A stretch of DNA of 39,365 nucleotides from a virus. The stretch covers positions 1-39,365 of IMG/VR virus record IMGVR_UViG_3300046692_000351; one strand, given 5' to 3'. Both the position numbers and the translations under genes were made by a program. Under the pieces are notes generated by a model. That model had not been told where the DNA came from, ran no database searches, and saw nothing but the letters and a program-made list of their open reading frames with translations. This document shows positions 1-7,366 of this stretch, piece by piece. The first letter of the stretch is position 1. Each line of letters starts with the position of its first letter.

Positions 1-161
1 CGGCGACCCTTGCAGAAGCGGTCAAGGCTGCCGAGCTGGCGCCCGCCGAGGTGCCGACGGTCGTGGAGACCAAGGTAACGGCCGACGAGCCTGTGGCTCT
101 TCCTGTGGCCCCGCAGCGCCGGCGTCCGCAGCTCTCGGTCATCCAGGGCGGTGCAGTATGA
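1..161 (+). CDS. C-terminal tail of an unidentified protein (5' end outside window)
   Basis: An open frame runs in from the window edge (reading from base 3) and stops at a TGA at 159-161. The visible 52 residues are rich in Ala, Glu, Val and Pro, then basic (QRRRPQL), and end in GGAV; this looks like a low-complexity tail. The stop overlaps the ATG of the next gene (ATGA at 158-161), so the two are almost certainly co-transcribed. No domain is visible, so function is unknown. Confidence 0.75.
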   Translation, partial: ATLAEAVKAAELAPAEVPTVVETKVTADEPVALPVAPQRRRPQLSVIQGGAV

Positions 162-394
162 GCGCCCGCCTGGTCAAGAAGGTATTGGCGCTGTCGAAGG
201 ACAGGCATCACAAGCCCGTGGTCATCGGTATGCGATCCGGGCGGACCTACGTCGGCGAGCTGGTCAGCGCCGATATCGGCAATGGCATCGTCGAGATCCA
301 GGTGACGGACAGCGTCAGCAACAAGAGCTGGACCGCCCTTCTCGATATCGACCTCATCGAGGCCGTGGAGCCGCGCTGGGATATCGCCGCATGA
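158..394 (+). CDS. Small protein with an Sm/LSm-like motif
   Basis: 78 residues. Residues about 20-52 read as an Sm1 motif: hydrophobic residues, G at about 26, G at about 32, then L, D and N in the usual spacing (core GRTYVGELVSADIGN). The second Sm motif is weak (DIDLIEAVEP) and lacks the usual RG. The Sm fold (Hfq, archaeal Lsm) binds RNA as a ring; a phage member could act on RNA or simply be a structural SH3-like barrel. The assignment rests on motif spacing alone. The gene overlaps both neighbours by 4 bp (ATGA), so it belongs to the 0-1.4 kb operon. Confidence 0.7.
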   Translation: MSARLVKKVLALSKDRHHKPVVIGMRSGRTYVGELVSADIGNGIVEIQVTDSVSNKSWTALLDIDLIEAVEPRWDIAA

Positions 395-1062
395 GTGAGC
401 TTGGTTATTTCGAACAGTGGCTCGTCGGCCGCGAGTGGAAGCCAGGTGAGCTGAGCTCCATTATCGCCCTGCCCTCTCGCGGCATGGGCAAGTCGGTATT
501 CCGGGAGCTCTTCATGCAGCAGCCGCTGCCGCTGCCGCTGCCGAGGATCACCGGCACGACCGCCAACACAATCGTCGTGGATGAGCTTTCGAGCCTGACG
601 ATCGATACGCTCAGGGACGCGATGGACTCTGCGAGCGGTGGGCTTCATGGGTGGCTCGATGACGCGGATCTCTACAGGGAGATACCTCGAACCGAGAAGG
701 TCGGCAGCGCTTGGATCCTTAATGACGACATTCGCGCCTCTTTCAAGGACGAGGAGTTTCCTGACGCCGATACCTTCGTCGTGCTGGAGAAGCTCGACCG
801 GAAGGATCCTCGCCATCCTAACCCCGCGGCCGGCGACGTGAGGCGGTGGTTTATCTTGCAGGGTCACAAGAAGATCCAGGTCAAGAACCTCAGCCAGGGC
901 AAGCGCCGGGCTGAGCAGCTGCACCGGCAGACGATCGCCAGGATAAAGAGCGACCGCGAGAACGCAGCCCACCAGGCATTCCTCGCCCATGAGGAGGCGA
1001 TGCGTATCGCCGCTGAAAACGAAGCGCACCTGCAGGCCCATCCCGCGTTTGGAGGATTCTGA
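391..1062 (+). CDS. Hypothetical protein, 223 aa, HPAFGGF tail
   Basis: The start is the ATG at 391, overlapping the previous stop (ATGA); the same frame is open upstream to 151 but that part overlaps the 158-394 gene. The N-terminal half has a PSRGMGK stretch reminiscent of, but not matching, a P-loop, and a VVDELSS segment at about residues 61-67. The C-terminal third is a charged helix rich in Arg, Lys and Glu. It ends in HPAFGGF, one of four similar tails in this operon region. I do not recognise the family. The stop overlaps the next ATG (TGATG at 1060-1064). Confidence 0.8.
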   Translation: MSELGYFEQWLVGREWKPGELSSIIALPSRGMGKSVFRELFMQQPLPLPLPRITGTTANTIVVDELSSLTIDTLRDAMDSASGGLHGWLDDADLYREIPRTEKVGSAWILNDDIRASFKDEEFPDADTFVVLEKLDRKDPRHPNPAAGDVRRWFILQGHKKIQVKNLSQGKRRAEQLHRQTIARIKSDRENAAHQAFLAHEEAMRIAAENEAHLQAHPAFGGF

Positions 1063-1409
1063 TGACGGAGGAAGAAAAGAAAGTCCGTATCCGGGAGCTG
1101 AACGATGCGCTGCGCTTCCACGGCATCGTGCGCAATGGAAAGATCATCCTCACCGGTGATCTCGCCTATGAGACCGACGACGCCGAGAAGATGACCAAGA
1201 TCATCAAGGCGTTGCGCGCCTTCGACGACTTCAATGAGGACAACGACCCGCACGGCGAGCACGATTGCGCCAAGTTCACCGTCGATGGCGAGGAGTTCAT
1301 CTTCAAGGTCGATTACTATGCCTTGGACGAGGAGACCCTTTCGGAGCACCCGGAGGATCCCAACGTCACCATCAGGGTAATGTCAGTCTTCTATTCACGC
1401 GACTATTGA
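1062..1409 (+). CDS. DUF3768 family protein
   Basis: 115 residues. The sequence has the hallmarks I know for DUF3768: an N-terminal RELNDALR helix, then hydrophobic strands, the block AFDDFNEDNDPHGEHDCAKF at about residues 50-69, a FKVDYY strand and a TIRVMSV strand near the end. The family is common in alphaproteobacteria and their plasmids and phages, has no established function, and is usually about 100-120 residues, so this one is complete. It starts inside the previous stop (TGATG). The shared family with rhizobial replicons supports an alphaproteobacterial host. Confidence 0.85.
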   Translation: MTEEEKKVRIRELNDALRFHGIVRNGKIILTGDLAYETDDAEKMTKIIKALRAFDDFNEDNDPHGEHDCAKFTVDGEEFIFKVDYYALDEETLSEHPEDPNVTIRVMSVFYSRDY

Positions 1410-1462
1410 CGACCGTCAGGAAGGCGCTCACTCCCGAGCGCACTCCTGCAAGTTCTGCGCTA

Positions 1463-1491
1463 TAAACAATAAGTAAGAACTTACTTAGAAC
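1463..1491 (+). promoter_or_regulatory. Class I promoter/operator palindrome
   Basis: The inverted repeat AAGTAA-GAAC-TTACTT lies at 1471-1486. It fills the 17-bp gap between TAAACA (1463-1468) and TAGAAC (1486-1491), which sit where sigma70 -35 and -10 boxes would be. The next start codon is at 1504. The same arrangement recurs through the window, including an identical TAAACA box before the 27.1 kb copy. Confidence 0.7.
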
Positions 1492-1503
1492 ACGGAGAAG
1501 ACA

Positions 1504-1722
1504 ATGCCGGATGCCAACGTTCTCGACGCCCTGTTTGAGGCGGCGCTCGAACACGAGTTCTTCCCAAAAGGCACGATCATGAAGCGTCGTTTCGAAGGCG
1601 CTCATGGCCCTGGGGCGACCAACGACATCCTCTTTGAGGATCAGAAGACCGGCAAGACCTACCGGATCACGGCCGAACTGCAGCCGACGCCTGTCGATTA
1701 CGGCCGCTCCGTAGGCGCCTGA
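1504..1722 (+). CDS. Hypothetical protein, 72 aa
   Basis: First gene after the class I site, with GGAG nine bases before the ATG (cacggagaagacaATG). Residues 1-25 look helical (LDALFEAALEHEFF) and residues 40-60 alternate as beta strands (DILFEDQKTGKTYRITAEL). I recognise no family. It is followed after 4 bp by the next ORF, so the two are likely translated from the same mRNA. Confidence 0.75.
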   Translation: MPDANVLDALFEAALEHEFFPKGTIMKRRFEGAHGPGATNDILFEDQKTGKTYRITAELQPTPVDYGRSVGA

Positions 1723-1726
1723 GACG

Positions 1727-2014
1727 ATGAGCAAGCGGGTCAAGGTCGGCGATATCGAGATCGGGGTGATGAGTAACCCTCTTCCCGAGAAAACCAATTG
1801 GATCGTCTACCGCTACCGGCCCAGGACCAACGAATACCTATCGAAGCAGGAAGCCTACACCGAGGTTCAGGCCGAAAACCTATTCGCGCTGGTCGTCGGC
1901 CAGGAAGAGCTTCGACAGAAAAGGGCAGCAGCAGAGGCGGCTGTTGCCGAGAGCGGCCCAGCGCTGGCTTTGCGCGGGCACTACCACGACCACCCTTTCT
2001 TCGCGAGGTTCTGA
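1727..2014 (+). CDS. Hypothetical protein, 95 aa, HPFFARF tail
   Basis: The beta-rich N-terminal half (VKVGDIEIGVM, WIVYRYRPR) is followed by a long helix rich in Glu, Ala and Arg (residues about 45-80). It ends in GHYHDHPFFARF, resembling the tails HPAFGGF, HPNYGTF and STFGAF of three other proteins in this region. No family recognised. The start at 1727 lies 5 bp after the preceding stop, and the following gene starts 2 bp after this stop. Confidence 0.75.
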   Translation: MSKRVKVGDIEIGVMSNPLPEKTNWIVYRYRPRTNEYLSKQEAYTEVQAENLFALVVGQEELRQKRAAAEAAVAESGPALALRGHYHDHPFFARF

Positions 2015-2015
2015 A

Positions 2016-2267
2016 ATGAGCGTCCAAAAGCGCAAGCGCGAACTCCTGCAGCTGGCGCGCGCGATATGTCCGAAAGCCACTATCGAGCACTCCGGCCATC
2101 ACCTGCAAATCACCATCTTCGGGCCGAACGGCTCTCGCAAGGTGTTTTGCGCCTCAACAGCCGGCGACCATCGCGACACCAAGAACGTCAAGCGCGACCT
2201 TTTGGCTGCGGCCCGCGCGATCGGCTTGATCGCAAACCAAAACGAACCTCCCGCTTCCCAGCGCTGA
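2016..2267 (+). CDS. Small HicA/YcfA-like protein
   Basis: 83 residues starting at ATG 2016; the frame is open upstream but overlaps the previous gene. The layout is a basic helix (KRKRELLQLARAI), a strand, SGHHLQITIFGPNG (about residues 26-39) and a C-terminal helix (VKRDLLAAARAIGL). This alpha-beta-beta-beta-alpha order with a GHH element is the double-stranded-RNA-binding-like fold of HicA toxins, where the His is catalytic. No HicB antitoxin follows, so it may be an orphan phage domain and not a toxin-antitoxin module. The fold assignment is by pattern. Confidence 0.75.
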   Translation: MSVQKRKRELLQLARAICPKATIEHSGHHLQITIFGPNGSRKVFCASTAGDHRDTKNVKRDLLAAARAIGLIANQNEPPASQR

Positions 2268-2308
2268 GAGTTCTAAAATAAGCAACATCTAAAGAAAGAG
2301 GAACGGCA

Positions 2309-2860
2309 ATGGGCTACTCCATGAACGGCGAAAACAAAATCCAGATGGCGAAGGCTTTCGCTGCCGGCGCACATGGCGCGATCAAGCAGGTTCGAAAATA
2401 CACCGGCGAACCTTACATCGTTCACCCGGCAGCCGTTGCCGCGATCGTCGAGGCGGTGCCGACCCACACCTGGCAGATGGTCTGCGTGGCCTGGCTCCAC
2501 GACACCGTGGAAGATACCGGCGTGACCCTCGAGCTGATCAAGGAATTGTTCGGGCGCGAAGTCGAACAGGGTGTCTGGCATCTGACGAATGTAGCCAAGG
2601 AAGCTGGCAACCGCGCTACTCGCTTCAAGCTCAACCTGGAGCGGCTCGCCGTCGCGCCTGATTGGGTCAAGACGGTGAAATGCGCCGACCTCTACGACAA
2701 TACCGGCTCCATCGTGAAGCACGATCCGACGTTCGCGCGGGTTTATCTCAAGGAGAAGGCCGAGACCCTCGAGATCCTGCGCGGCGCTGACCAGATTCTC
2801 TGGGATATGACCTACGAGCAGCTCGGCAATGAAGCGCTCAGCCTGGGTAACGCGGCATGA
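2309..2860 (+). CDS. HD-domain hydrolase of the SpoT/MESH1 type
   Basis: 183 residues, close to stand-alone MESH1 enzymes (about 180). The sequence shows the (p)ppGpp-hydrolase signatures in order: AxxAHxxxxxxVRKYTGEPYIVHP at about residues 18-40, HDTVED (H64-D69, the exact HDxxED motif), and KCADLYDN at about 123-130. Such enzymes remove the 3' pyrophosphate of ppGpp or hydrolyse NADPH. No synthetase or TGS domain is present. In a phage it could erase a host alarmone signal or neutralise a toxic alarmone synthetase; that is inference. GAGG 9 bases upstream supports ATG 2309; ATG 2321 is an alternative. It overlaps the next gene by 4 bp. Confidence 0.85.
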   Translation: MGYSMNGENKIQMAKAFAAGAHGAIKQVRKYTGEPYIVHPAAVAAIVEAVPTHTWQMVCVAWLHDTVEDTGVTLELIKELFGREVEQGVWHLTNVAKEAGNRATRFKLNLERLAVAPDWVKTVKCADLYDNTGSIVKHDPTFARVYLKEKAETLEILRGADQILWDMTYEQLGNEALSLGNAA

Positions 2861-3399
2861 GGGGCGCAATCAACATCTACGAGATCGAGACCCTGCCGGA
2901 TGGACATACCACCCTGCAGGTGATCTCCATCCAAGACGCGCTGGAGGGCGAGCGGTATTTCGTGCGCCTGGCCGACGGCGCCGACGACTACGAGGACACG
3001 CCGTTCGAGGACTATCCGCAAGCCTACGCCCACTATCGGAACACCTTGCGCACCCTCGGCATCAACGTCGCCTATTGCGCGCCGCAGGTCGACTTCTCCT
3101 TCCTCGAGGAGGACAAGAAGGCGAAGACCTGGGTCGAGGTCTTCTACGACTTCCACAGCCAGTTGTCCTATTGCAAGGCTGGGACCGAGCCGGCGACGGC
3201 CGTGCGCGACAAGTTCATGGCCAACCCCGAGTTCAAGGAGTTTGCCGCGGAGATCTTGGCCGAGACCGGAGAGAAGGCCGACTGGATCCATGCGACCATT
3301 CGCACCACCTGCAGGCGGGTGTTGGCGAAGGAACAGGTCGAGGCGAAACGAATGATCGAGGAGCAGTTAGGCGCTCTGTCCACCTTCGGGGCTTTCTAG
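2857..3399 (+). CDS. Hypothetical protein, 180 aa, STFGAF tail
   Basis: Starts within the previous stop (ATGA at 2857-2860). The N-terminal part is beta-rich and acidic, the middle has FYDFHSQLSY and the C-terminal 60 residues are helical with many Glu and Lys. It ends in GALSTFGAF, a variant of the aromatic-Gly-x-Phe tail seen on three neighbours. No family recognised. It is the last gene of the unit beginning at 2309; a 110-bp gap with a class II promoter follows. Confidence 0.75.
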   Translation: MRGAINIYEIETLPDGHTTLQVISIQDALEGERYFVRLADGADDYEDTPFEDYPQAYAHYRNTLRTLGINVAYCAPQVDFSFLEEDKKAKTWVEVFYDFHSQLSYCKAGTEPATAVRDKFMANPEFKEFAAEILAETGEKADWIHATIRTTCRRVLAKEQVEAKRMIEEQLGALSTFGAF

Positions 3400-3433
3400 G
3401 GATCTTCGCGGCCGAACTCTATCCTGCTCACAC

Positions 3434-3475
3434 CCTACCGCACTCCAATGCTGCGACTGTTAAAACTTGAACATA
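3434..3475 (+). promoter_or_regulatory. Class II promoter-like element
   Basis: CCTACCGCA at 3434-3442 is followed 18 bp later by TAAAAC (3461-3466) and then T-N3-ACAT. The same two blocks at the same spacing recur before the genes at 7392, 7828, 10093, 19456 and, with CGAAGA/CGAAGC in place of TAAAAC, 20647 and 21462. The first downstream gene starts at 3509. Confidence 0.6.
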
Positions 3476-3508
3476 CGCAAGTGAGCAATGCACAGGAGGA
3501 CAGTCGCA

Positions 3509-3928
3509 ATGGTGAACGTGCCGAATATCGAGCGCGTTATCGCATCGATCAAGGGTGAGCTACCTGAGACGCGCGATCTGGGTTTCAACATGGCTGCCTA
3601 TGTCTATCAGGCAGGCCGCAATCTTCCCGACCATTCCGGGCGAAACCTTTCCTGGGTCGCCTGCGTCGGTGGTCACGCCTACATCCTCGATGTCGGCTGC
3701 ACCTTCGAGCAGGCAAAGCATGAAGATCCGAACGAGATCGAGGAGATCGCCCAGCAGTATCTCGGGCTGAGTGATGAGCAGGCGAACGCCCTCTTTTTCG
3801 ACTTGCCCATTGGCTTGACGCTGGAATGGATCCCCGTTTCCCACGTCATCGAGGTTCTGGAGCGCCTGGCGCGCACTGGTGAAGTTCTCTGGTTCGAAGG
3901 AGAGAGCCATGTCGCAGAAGCTGCCTGA
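3509..3928 (+). CDS. Hypothetical protein, 139 aa
   Basis: The ATG at 3509 is chosen because AGGAGG lies at 3494-3499, nine bases before it; an in-frame ATG at 3488 has no such site. The protein is a mixed alpha/beta domain with the segments YVYQAGRNL, LSWVACVGGHAYILDVG and SHVIEVLERLARTG. No metal or P-loop motif is visible and I do not recognise the family. It overlaps the next gene by 20 bp and leads a run of five small genes ending at 5180. Confidence 0.8.
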   Translation: MVNVPNIERVIASIKGELPETRDLGFNMAAYVYQAGRNLPDHSGRNLSWVACVGGHAYILDVGCTFEQAKHEDPNEIEEIAQQYLGLSDEQANALFFDLPIGLTLEWIPVSHVIEVLERLARTGEVLWFEGESHVAEAA

Positions 3929-4202
3929 CGGCTGGACGGAAACGAAGGGTGTCTCCTGCGCCGGCTGGGACATCTGGGCGGCGTTCAACCTGTCCCGACC
4001 CGAGGGTCAGCGCTTTGCCATATTCCGGCGCAGGATCGCCGAGCAGGAGCACCTGGACATGGGCACTGTTTACCCGACGACGACCCAGCTCGACGCAGCG
4101 CTCGACCGGATCCGTCGGACTTTCTCCGAAGGCAAATACACCTTCGACGACCTGTTCCCCGAGGAGCAGCTCACCCGTCACCCCAACTATGGAACGTTCT
4201 GA
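3909..4202 (+). CDS. Hypothetical protein, 97 aa, HPNYGTF tail
   Basis: Start at ATG 3909, preceded by GGAGAG (3900-3905). The first half is DGWTETKGVSCAGWDIWAAF-like, suggesting a compact beta domain; the second half is helical (LDAALDRIRRTFSEG). It ends in RHPNYGTF, close to HPAFGGF (391-1062) and HPFFARF (1727-2014) although the bodies of these proteins are unrelated. Its stop overlaps the next start (TGATG). Confidence 0.75.
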   Translation: MSQKLPDGWTETKGVSCAGWDIWAAFNLSRPEGQRFAIFRRRIAEQEHLDMGTVYPTTTQLDAALDRIRRTFSEGKYTFDDLFPEEQLTRHPNYGTF

Positions 4203-4561
4203 TGAAGGTCTATATCGCAGCCATCACCCACAAGCAGGGCATCAACCTCTATGCCGGCGCGACCAAGGCTGAGCTGCTCTCCCAGCTCGCCGGTTATGTC
4301 CGCGAGCAGGGCGGCCCGGTCGAATGGGCAGGCTCCTACGAGCCGGCAAGCCAGGACGAAATCGACGCCATGAGCGACGAGAAGGTCGTGGAGCTCTATT
4401 TCGAGGGTCACCCGTCGGAGTTCATCGACGAGGATTCGTCCGAGATCTCCGAGTCGGTATGGATCGTTTCGAGCGCCGGTGGCGCTGCGACGAAGGTGGA
4501 TTGGGACGACTCCTATCGTCCGCAGGGCACTGCGATCTCCAGCCAGGAGGTAAAGCATTGA
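4202..4561 (+). CDS. Hypothetical protein, 119 aa
   Basis: Begins MKVYIAAITHKQGINLY, an edge strand typical of small alpha/beta phage proteins, followed by a helix (TKAELLSQLAGYVREQGG) and an acidic region around residues 58-85. No motif identifies a function. The start overlaps the previous stop; its stop TGA (4559-4561) overlaps the TTG start of the next gene. Confidence 0.75.
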   Translation: MKVYIAAITHKQGINLYAGATKAELLSQLAGYVREQGGPVEWAGSYEPASQDEIDAMSDEKVVELYFEGHPSEFIDEDSSEISESVWIVSSAGGAATKVDWDDSYRPQGTAISSQEVKH

Positions 4562-4971
4562 CCGAGGCAACGAACATCTGGACCCAGGTCAAGCTCGATC
4601 CGGAGCTGGCGCCGTTCATCACCTTGGCGCCGGCTGACATAGCCTACCTGGCCGAGCTGGCAAGCCACGCCGAGGATCCCGTTGCCTGGCTGACCGAAGA
4701 GCTACACGGCCGCGCCCGCAAGAAGCGCGACTTGAAGGCTTTCCACAAGACGAAGCGCAAGGAAGAGGATGCGAAGCGCATCGGCAACCCTGGCTCATGG
4801 CCGACCACCCGCCTGCCGGTGAAAACGCAGCCGTGGCAGAACGAGGACGGCAAGTCGATGCGGTTCGGCCACATCTTCCACTATGACTATCTCATCGTTC
4901 ATGCCACTGACGGGACCACGACCGTCTACGACACGATCGAGGAGCTGGTCGAAGAATGGAGCGTGGACTAA
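4558..4971 (+). CDS. Hypothetical protein, 137 aa, TTG start
   Basis: I place the start at TTG 4558 because a full AGGAGG (4545-4550) lies seven bases upstream and the frame upstream overlaps the 4202-4561 gene. The N-terminal half is helical with a basic patch (GRARKKRDLKAFHKTKRKEE), the C-terminal half beta-rich (GHIFHYDYLIVHATDG) and acidic at the end (EELVEEWSVD). The basic linker could bind nucleic acid; otherwise unknown. The stop overlaps the next ATG (TAATG). Confidence 0.75.
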   Translation: MTEATNIWTQVKLDPELAPFITLAPADIAYLAELASHAEDPVAWLTEELHGRARKKRDLKAFHKTKRKEEDAKRIGNPGSWPTTRLPVKTQPWQNEDGKSMRFGHIFHYDYLIVHATDGTTTVYDTIEELVEEWSVD

Positions 4972-5180
4972 TGACGACCCATACCAACATGGGGCGGTTC
5001 GAGAACGACCGCGAGGCTACGCACCTTATGACTTGCGAGGACTGCATCCTACCTCCGGGACCGGGATGCGGGCACAAGTGGGTTATAACCTGCGACGAGC
5101 ATTATGTGGAGAATAGCCACTACAGCTATTACGAGGCCAGGTGTCCGGCTTGCGGAAAGGTCAACAAAGACGCCGCTTAG
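4971..5180 (+). CDS. Small zinc-ribbon-like protein, 69 aa
   Basis: Two Cys pairs are visible, CEDC (residues about 22-25) and CPAC (about 58-61), plus single Cys residues in GCGHKW and ITCDEHY. This fits a small zinc-binding domain, perhaps a zinc ribbon whose ligands are the C-x2-C pairs. Such proteins are frequent in rhizobial phages and mostly uncharacterised. It is the last gene of the 3.5-5.2 kb run and is followed by a hairpin. Confidence 0.75.
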   Translation: MTTHTNMGRFENDREATHLMTCEDCILPPGPGCGHKWVITCDEHYVENSHYSYYEARCPACGKVNKDAA

Positions 5181-5195
5181 GCTTCGATTTCCTGA

Positions 5196-5222
5196 CCACC
5201 GATAATGGCTAGTTATCGATGG
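5196..5222 (+). terminator. Hairpin after the 3.5-5.2 kb operon
   Basis: Arms CCACCGATAA (5196-5205) and TTATCGATGG (5213-5222) pair with one mismatch around a 7-nt loop, 16 bp after the last stop codon. There is no U run, so it may be a processing or mRNA-stabilising structure and not an intrinsic terminator. Confidence 0.45.
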
Positions 5223-5390
5223 TTAGACATGCCGCCCGCAACTCCCACCAATGACGGAAGCGAGGAGTCGGCCAGCTTCCGTTAACCTTTCATTAAGCTT
5301 AAGTTTCAATGGTTTATTAACGCGGTAGCTAGTCCACGTCCGCGCAGCTATCGGCTGTGGACTCTGCATACGAGCCGGACGAGGCCAAAC

Positions 5391-5419
5391 CAAGATATAA
5401 GTAATCGTTTACTTATGTT
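5391..5419 (+). promoter_or_regulatory. Class I promoter/operator palindrome
   Basis: ATAAGTAA-TCGT-TTACTTAT (5397-5416) is a perfect 8-bp-arm inverted repeat. It occupies the 17-bp interval between CAAGAT (5391-5396) and TATGTT (5414-5419, -10-like). It lies 50 bp before the tail spike start at 5464. Confidence 0.7.
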
Positions 5420-5463
5420 TGTGCCGAAGATAGAATCGAGGTTTCTTAAACCGGACCTCACCC

Positions 5464-7311
5464 ATGAAGATCTTCGCCAAGGGCACCATGCTCGGCAACC
5501 CGCTCCTGTCGAGCGAGGTTGTTATTCCTGTCTTCACCGCCCCGACGATGCCTCCCTCTTACACCCAGCGATCGGGCGCGGATGAGAAGTGGGGCTTTCT
5601 CGACTTCATGGTGACGGACGCCGGCGCTGCGGTTAACTCCCCTGTCGGCCGCGTCCTCGTAACAAACGCGCCCTCGCCCAACGCGCTCTACATCATGACC
5701 GGCGACACGGCCGGCCTGGCGATCGTTCCTGACACCGGTATGATCTACGTGACCAATGGCTCGCTGCTGACGCCTGCTATTCGCACCATCACCGTCACCG
5801 CGATCAACCTCGCCGGCTTCGCAAGCACGACCATCCGCATTGCGGTCGTGGGCACGGCCACCAATGTCATCTACATCGATCCGACGGCCGGCGACGACAG
5901 CAGGACCGGCATCAAGCCGTCGCAGGCGATCAAGACCTGGGCGGCCCGCACTGCGAAGGGCTCAGGCACCAAGACCTACGCCATTCGCCGCGGCACCGTG
6001 CTCGATGCGGCAATGGTGCTCGCCAACAACGAGACCGTTCGCTGCTACGGCGACCCCGCCCTGCCGGCGCCGAAGGTCACCACGACCTCGGCTTTTGGGC
6101 TCACTGGCACCGATCTTTCCGGCGCCACCGTGCAGGACGTGGATATCTCGGCCGGACAGCGCGCCGTTCACATCAACCGCGGCACGAACTTCAAGGCGTT
6201 CCGCTGCGTATTCCGCGTGCCGACCGATGGCATCAACCGCGCACCCTTCTATTCGACCCAGCTCACGGGCCTGGTGTTCCGGCACAATTGGGTGCCGGCG
6301 AACTCCTATGGCGACAACGTCTATTGCCGCGGGCTGAAGAACGCGGAACTCGCCTATAATCTGCTGGAAACGCCGCTCGGCAGCACGTCCGACAATATGC
6401 AGATCACCTCGGAGCGCAACGTCCTCTACCCGTGCGCCGATGTCTGGATCCATCACAACACGATGGTCAACGTGGGCGGCACGTCTGCGAAGGGCAACTG
6501 CGTCATCGAGGGCTGTGTGCGGGCGCTGGTCGAGAACAACGACTTCAGCGGGCTCTATTTCTGCATGTCCTCGGTCGCCACCTTCAACACCATCCGCAAC
6601 AACCGGATGGGTAAGGCGACCTACAGCTCCAACTCCTTCACCATGGGCATCGGCTCGTCCTATGATACCGGCGAGCAGTCCTGGTATGACAATCGCCTGT
6701 CCGGTCCGGGTAATCGCGCCTTCTCGATCTCCGGCACCGGTGAGGCTGCAGGTGCGCCGCTCTTCTCGCGCTACGACCTGGAGATCAACGACAACATCGG
6801 CGAGGGTCACACGACCTTCTTCTTTCAGAACCGCCTGATGTCCGGCTATTTCCAGTATAACGTCGGGCAGAACAACGTCTCCAATACGGTCTCGGGTGCG
6901 ACGACCGTTGCGACGGGCGGCGACTATACGACCCGCACGGTGACGCCGAACTTCCTCAACGCCGGTGAGGGCCCGGTCTGCCTGGAGAGGGCTCGGATTA
7001 CGGGCTTGGTCCAGGAGGGGCAGACGGTGACGGCCAGCGAGCCTGTGTTCGCCGGCGCCGTATCGCTGCAGTATCAGTGGCGCCTCAACGGCAAGTATAT
7101 CGCCGGCGCAACGAGCCAGAGCTTCACGATCCCGGCAGGCTACGGCGCTCAGATCTCCGATCGCGTTCCGACCTTTGCCACGACGGGCTTTCCTGGCGGG
7201 GCGGCTGGCGAGCTGTCGTGCGTCACCCGCGGCGTTGACGCTGCAGGCAACGTGATGATCGCCCCTGCCCTGTTTGCCAACAACGAAGCCTATATGCCGA
7301 TCGCTGCATAA
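5464..7311 (+). CDS. Tail spike/fibre with parallel beta-helix
   Basis: 615 residues. After about 130 residues of beta-sandwich-like sequence comes VIYIDPTAGDDSRTG, the entry segment common to right-handed beta-helix (pectate-lyase-like) phage spikes. Next are about 300 residues of N-rich helix rungs with IHHN, VENNDF and IRNNRM turns, then a C-terminal Ig-like module (QYQWRLNGKYIAGATSQSF). Such proteins bind or cut capsular or O-antigen polysaccharide. No catalytic residues can be assigned by eye. The second large fibre (12613-16230) shares the helix style and the Ig-like ending but is not a simple duplicate. It is driven by the class I site and is expected to be a late virion gene. Confidence 0.85.
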   Translation: MKIFAKGTMLGNPLLSSEVVIPVFTAPTMPPSYTQRSGADEKWGFLDFMVTDAGAAVNSPVGRVLVTNAPSPNALYIMTGDTAGLAIVPDTGMIYVTNGSLLTPAIRTITVTAINLAGFASTTIRIAVVGTATNVIYIDPTAGDDSRTGIKPSQAIKTWAARTAKGSGTKTYAIRRGTVLDAAMVLANNETVRCYGDPALPAPKVTTTSAFGLTGTDLSGATVQDVDISAGQRAVHINRGTNFKAFRCVFRVPTDGINRAPFYSTQLTGLVFRHNWVPANSYGDNVYCRGLKNAELAYNLLETPLGSTSDNMQITSERNVLYPCADVWIHHNTMVNVGGTSAKGNCVIEGCVRALVENNDFSGLYFCMSSVATFNTIRNNRMGKATYSSNSFTMGIGSSYDTGEQSWYDNRLSGPGNRAFSISGTGEAAGAPLFSRYDLEINDNIGEGHTTFFFQNRLMSGYFQYNVGQNNVSNTVSGATTVATGGDYTTRTVTPNFLNAGEGPVCLERARITGLVQEGQTVTASEPVFAGAVSLQYQWRLNGKYIAGATSQSFTIPAGYGAQISDRVPTFATTGFPGGAAGELSCVTRGVDAAGNVMIAPALFANNEAYMPIAA

Positions 7312-7322
7312 GCCTTCGGGAT

Positions 7323-7366
7323 CCTGCCGAACGCCAAAGTCGAATGAGCTAAAACTAAATCATCAA
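7323..7366 (+). promoter_or_regulatory. Class II promoter-like element
   Basis: CCTGCCGAA (7323-7331), an 18-bp gap, TAAAAC (7350-7355) and AAATCATC follow directly on the tail spike stop. No recognisable gene begins for more than 400 bp downstream, so this copy may transcribe a non-coding RNA. Confidence 0.55.

Noticed and set aside
151-390. N-terminal extension of the 391-1062 protein from a GTG at 151
   Set aside because: It overlaps the whole 158-394 gene in another frame and has Arg/Gln-rich nonsense composition; the ATGA at 391 is the natural coupled start.
2016-2267. A HicAB toxin-antitoxin module
   Set aside because: The HicA-like domain is present but no HicB-like gene follows, so only the domain is reported.
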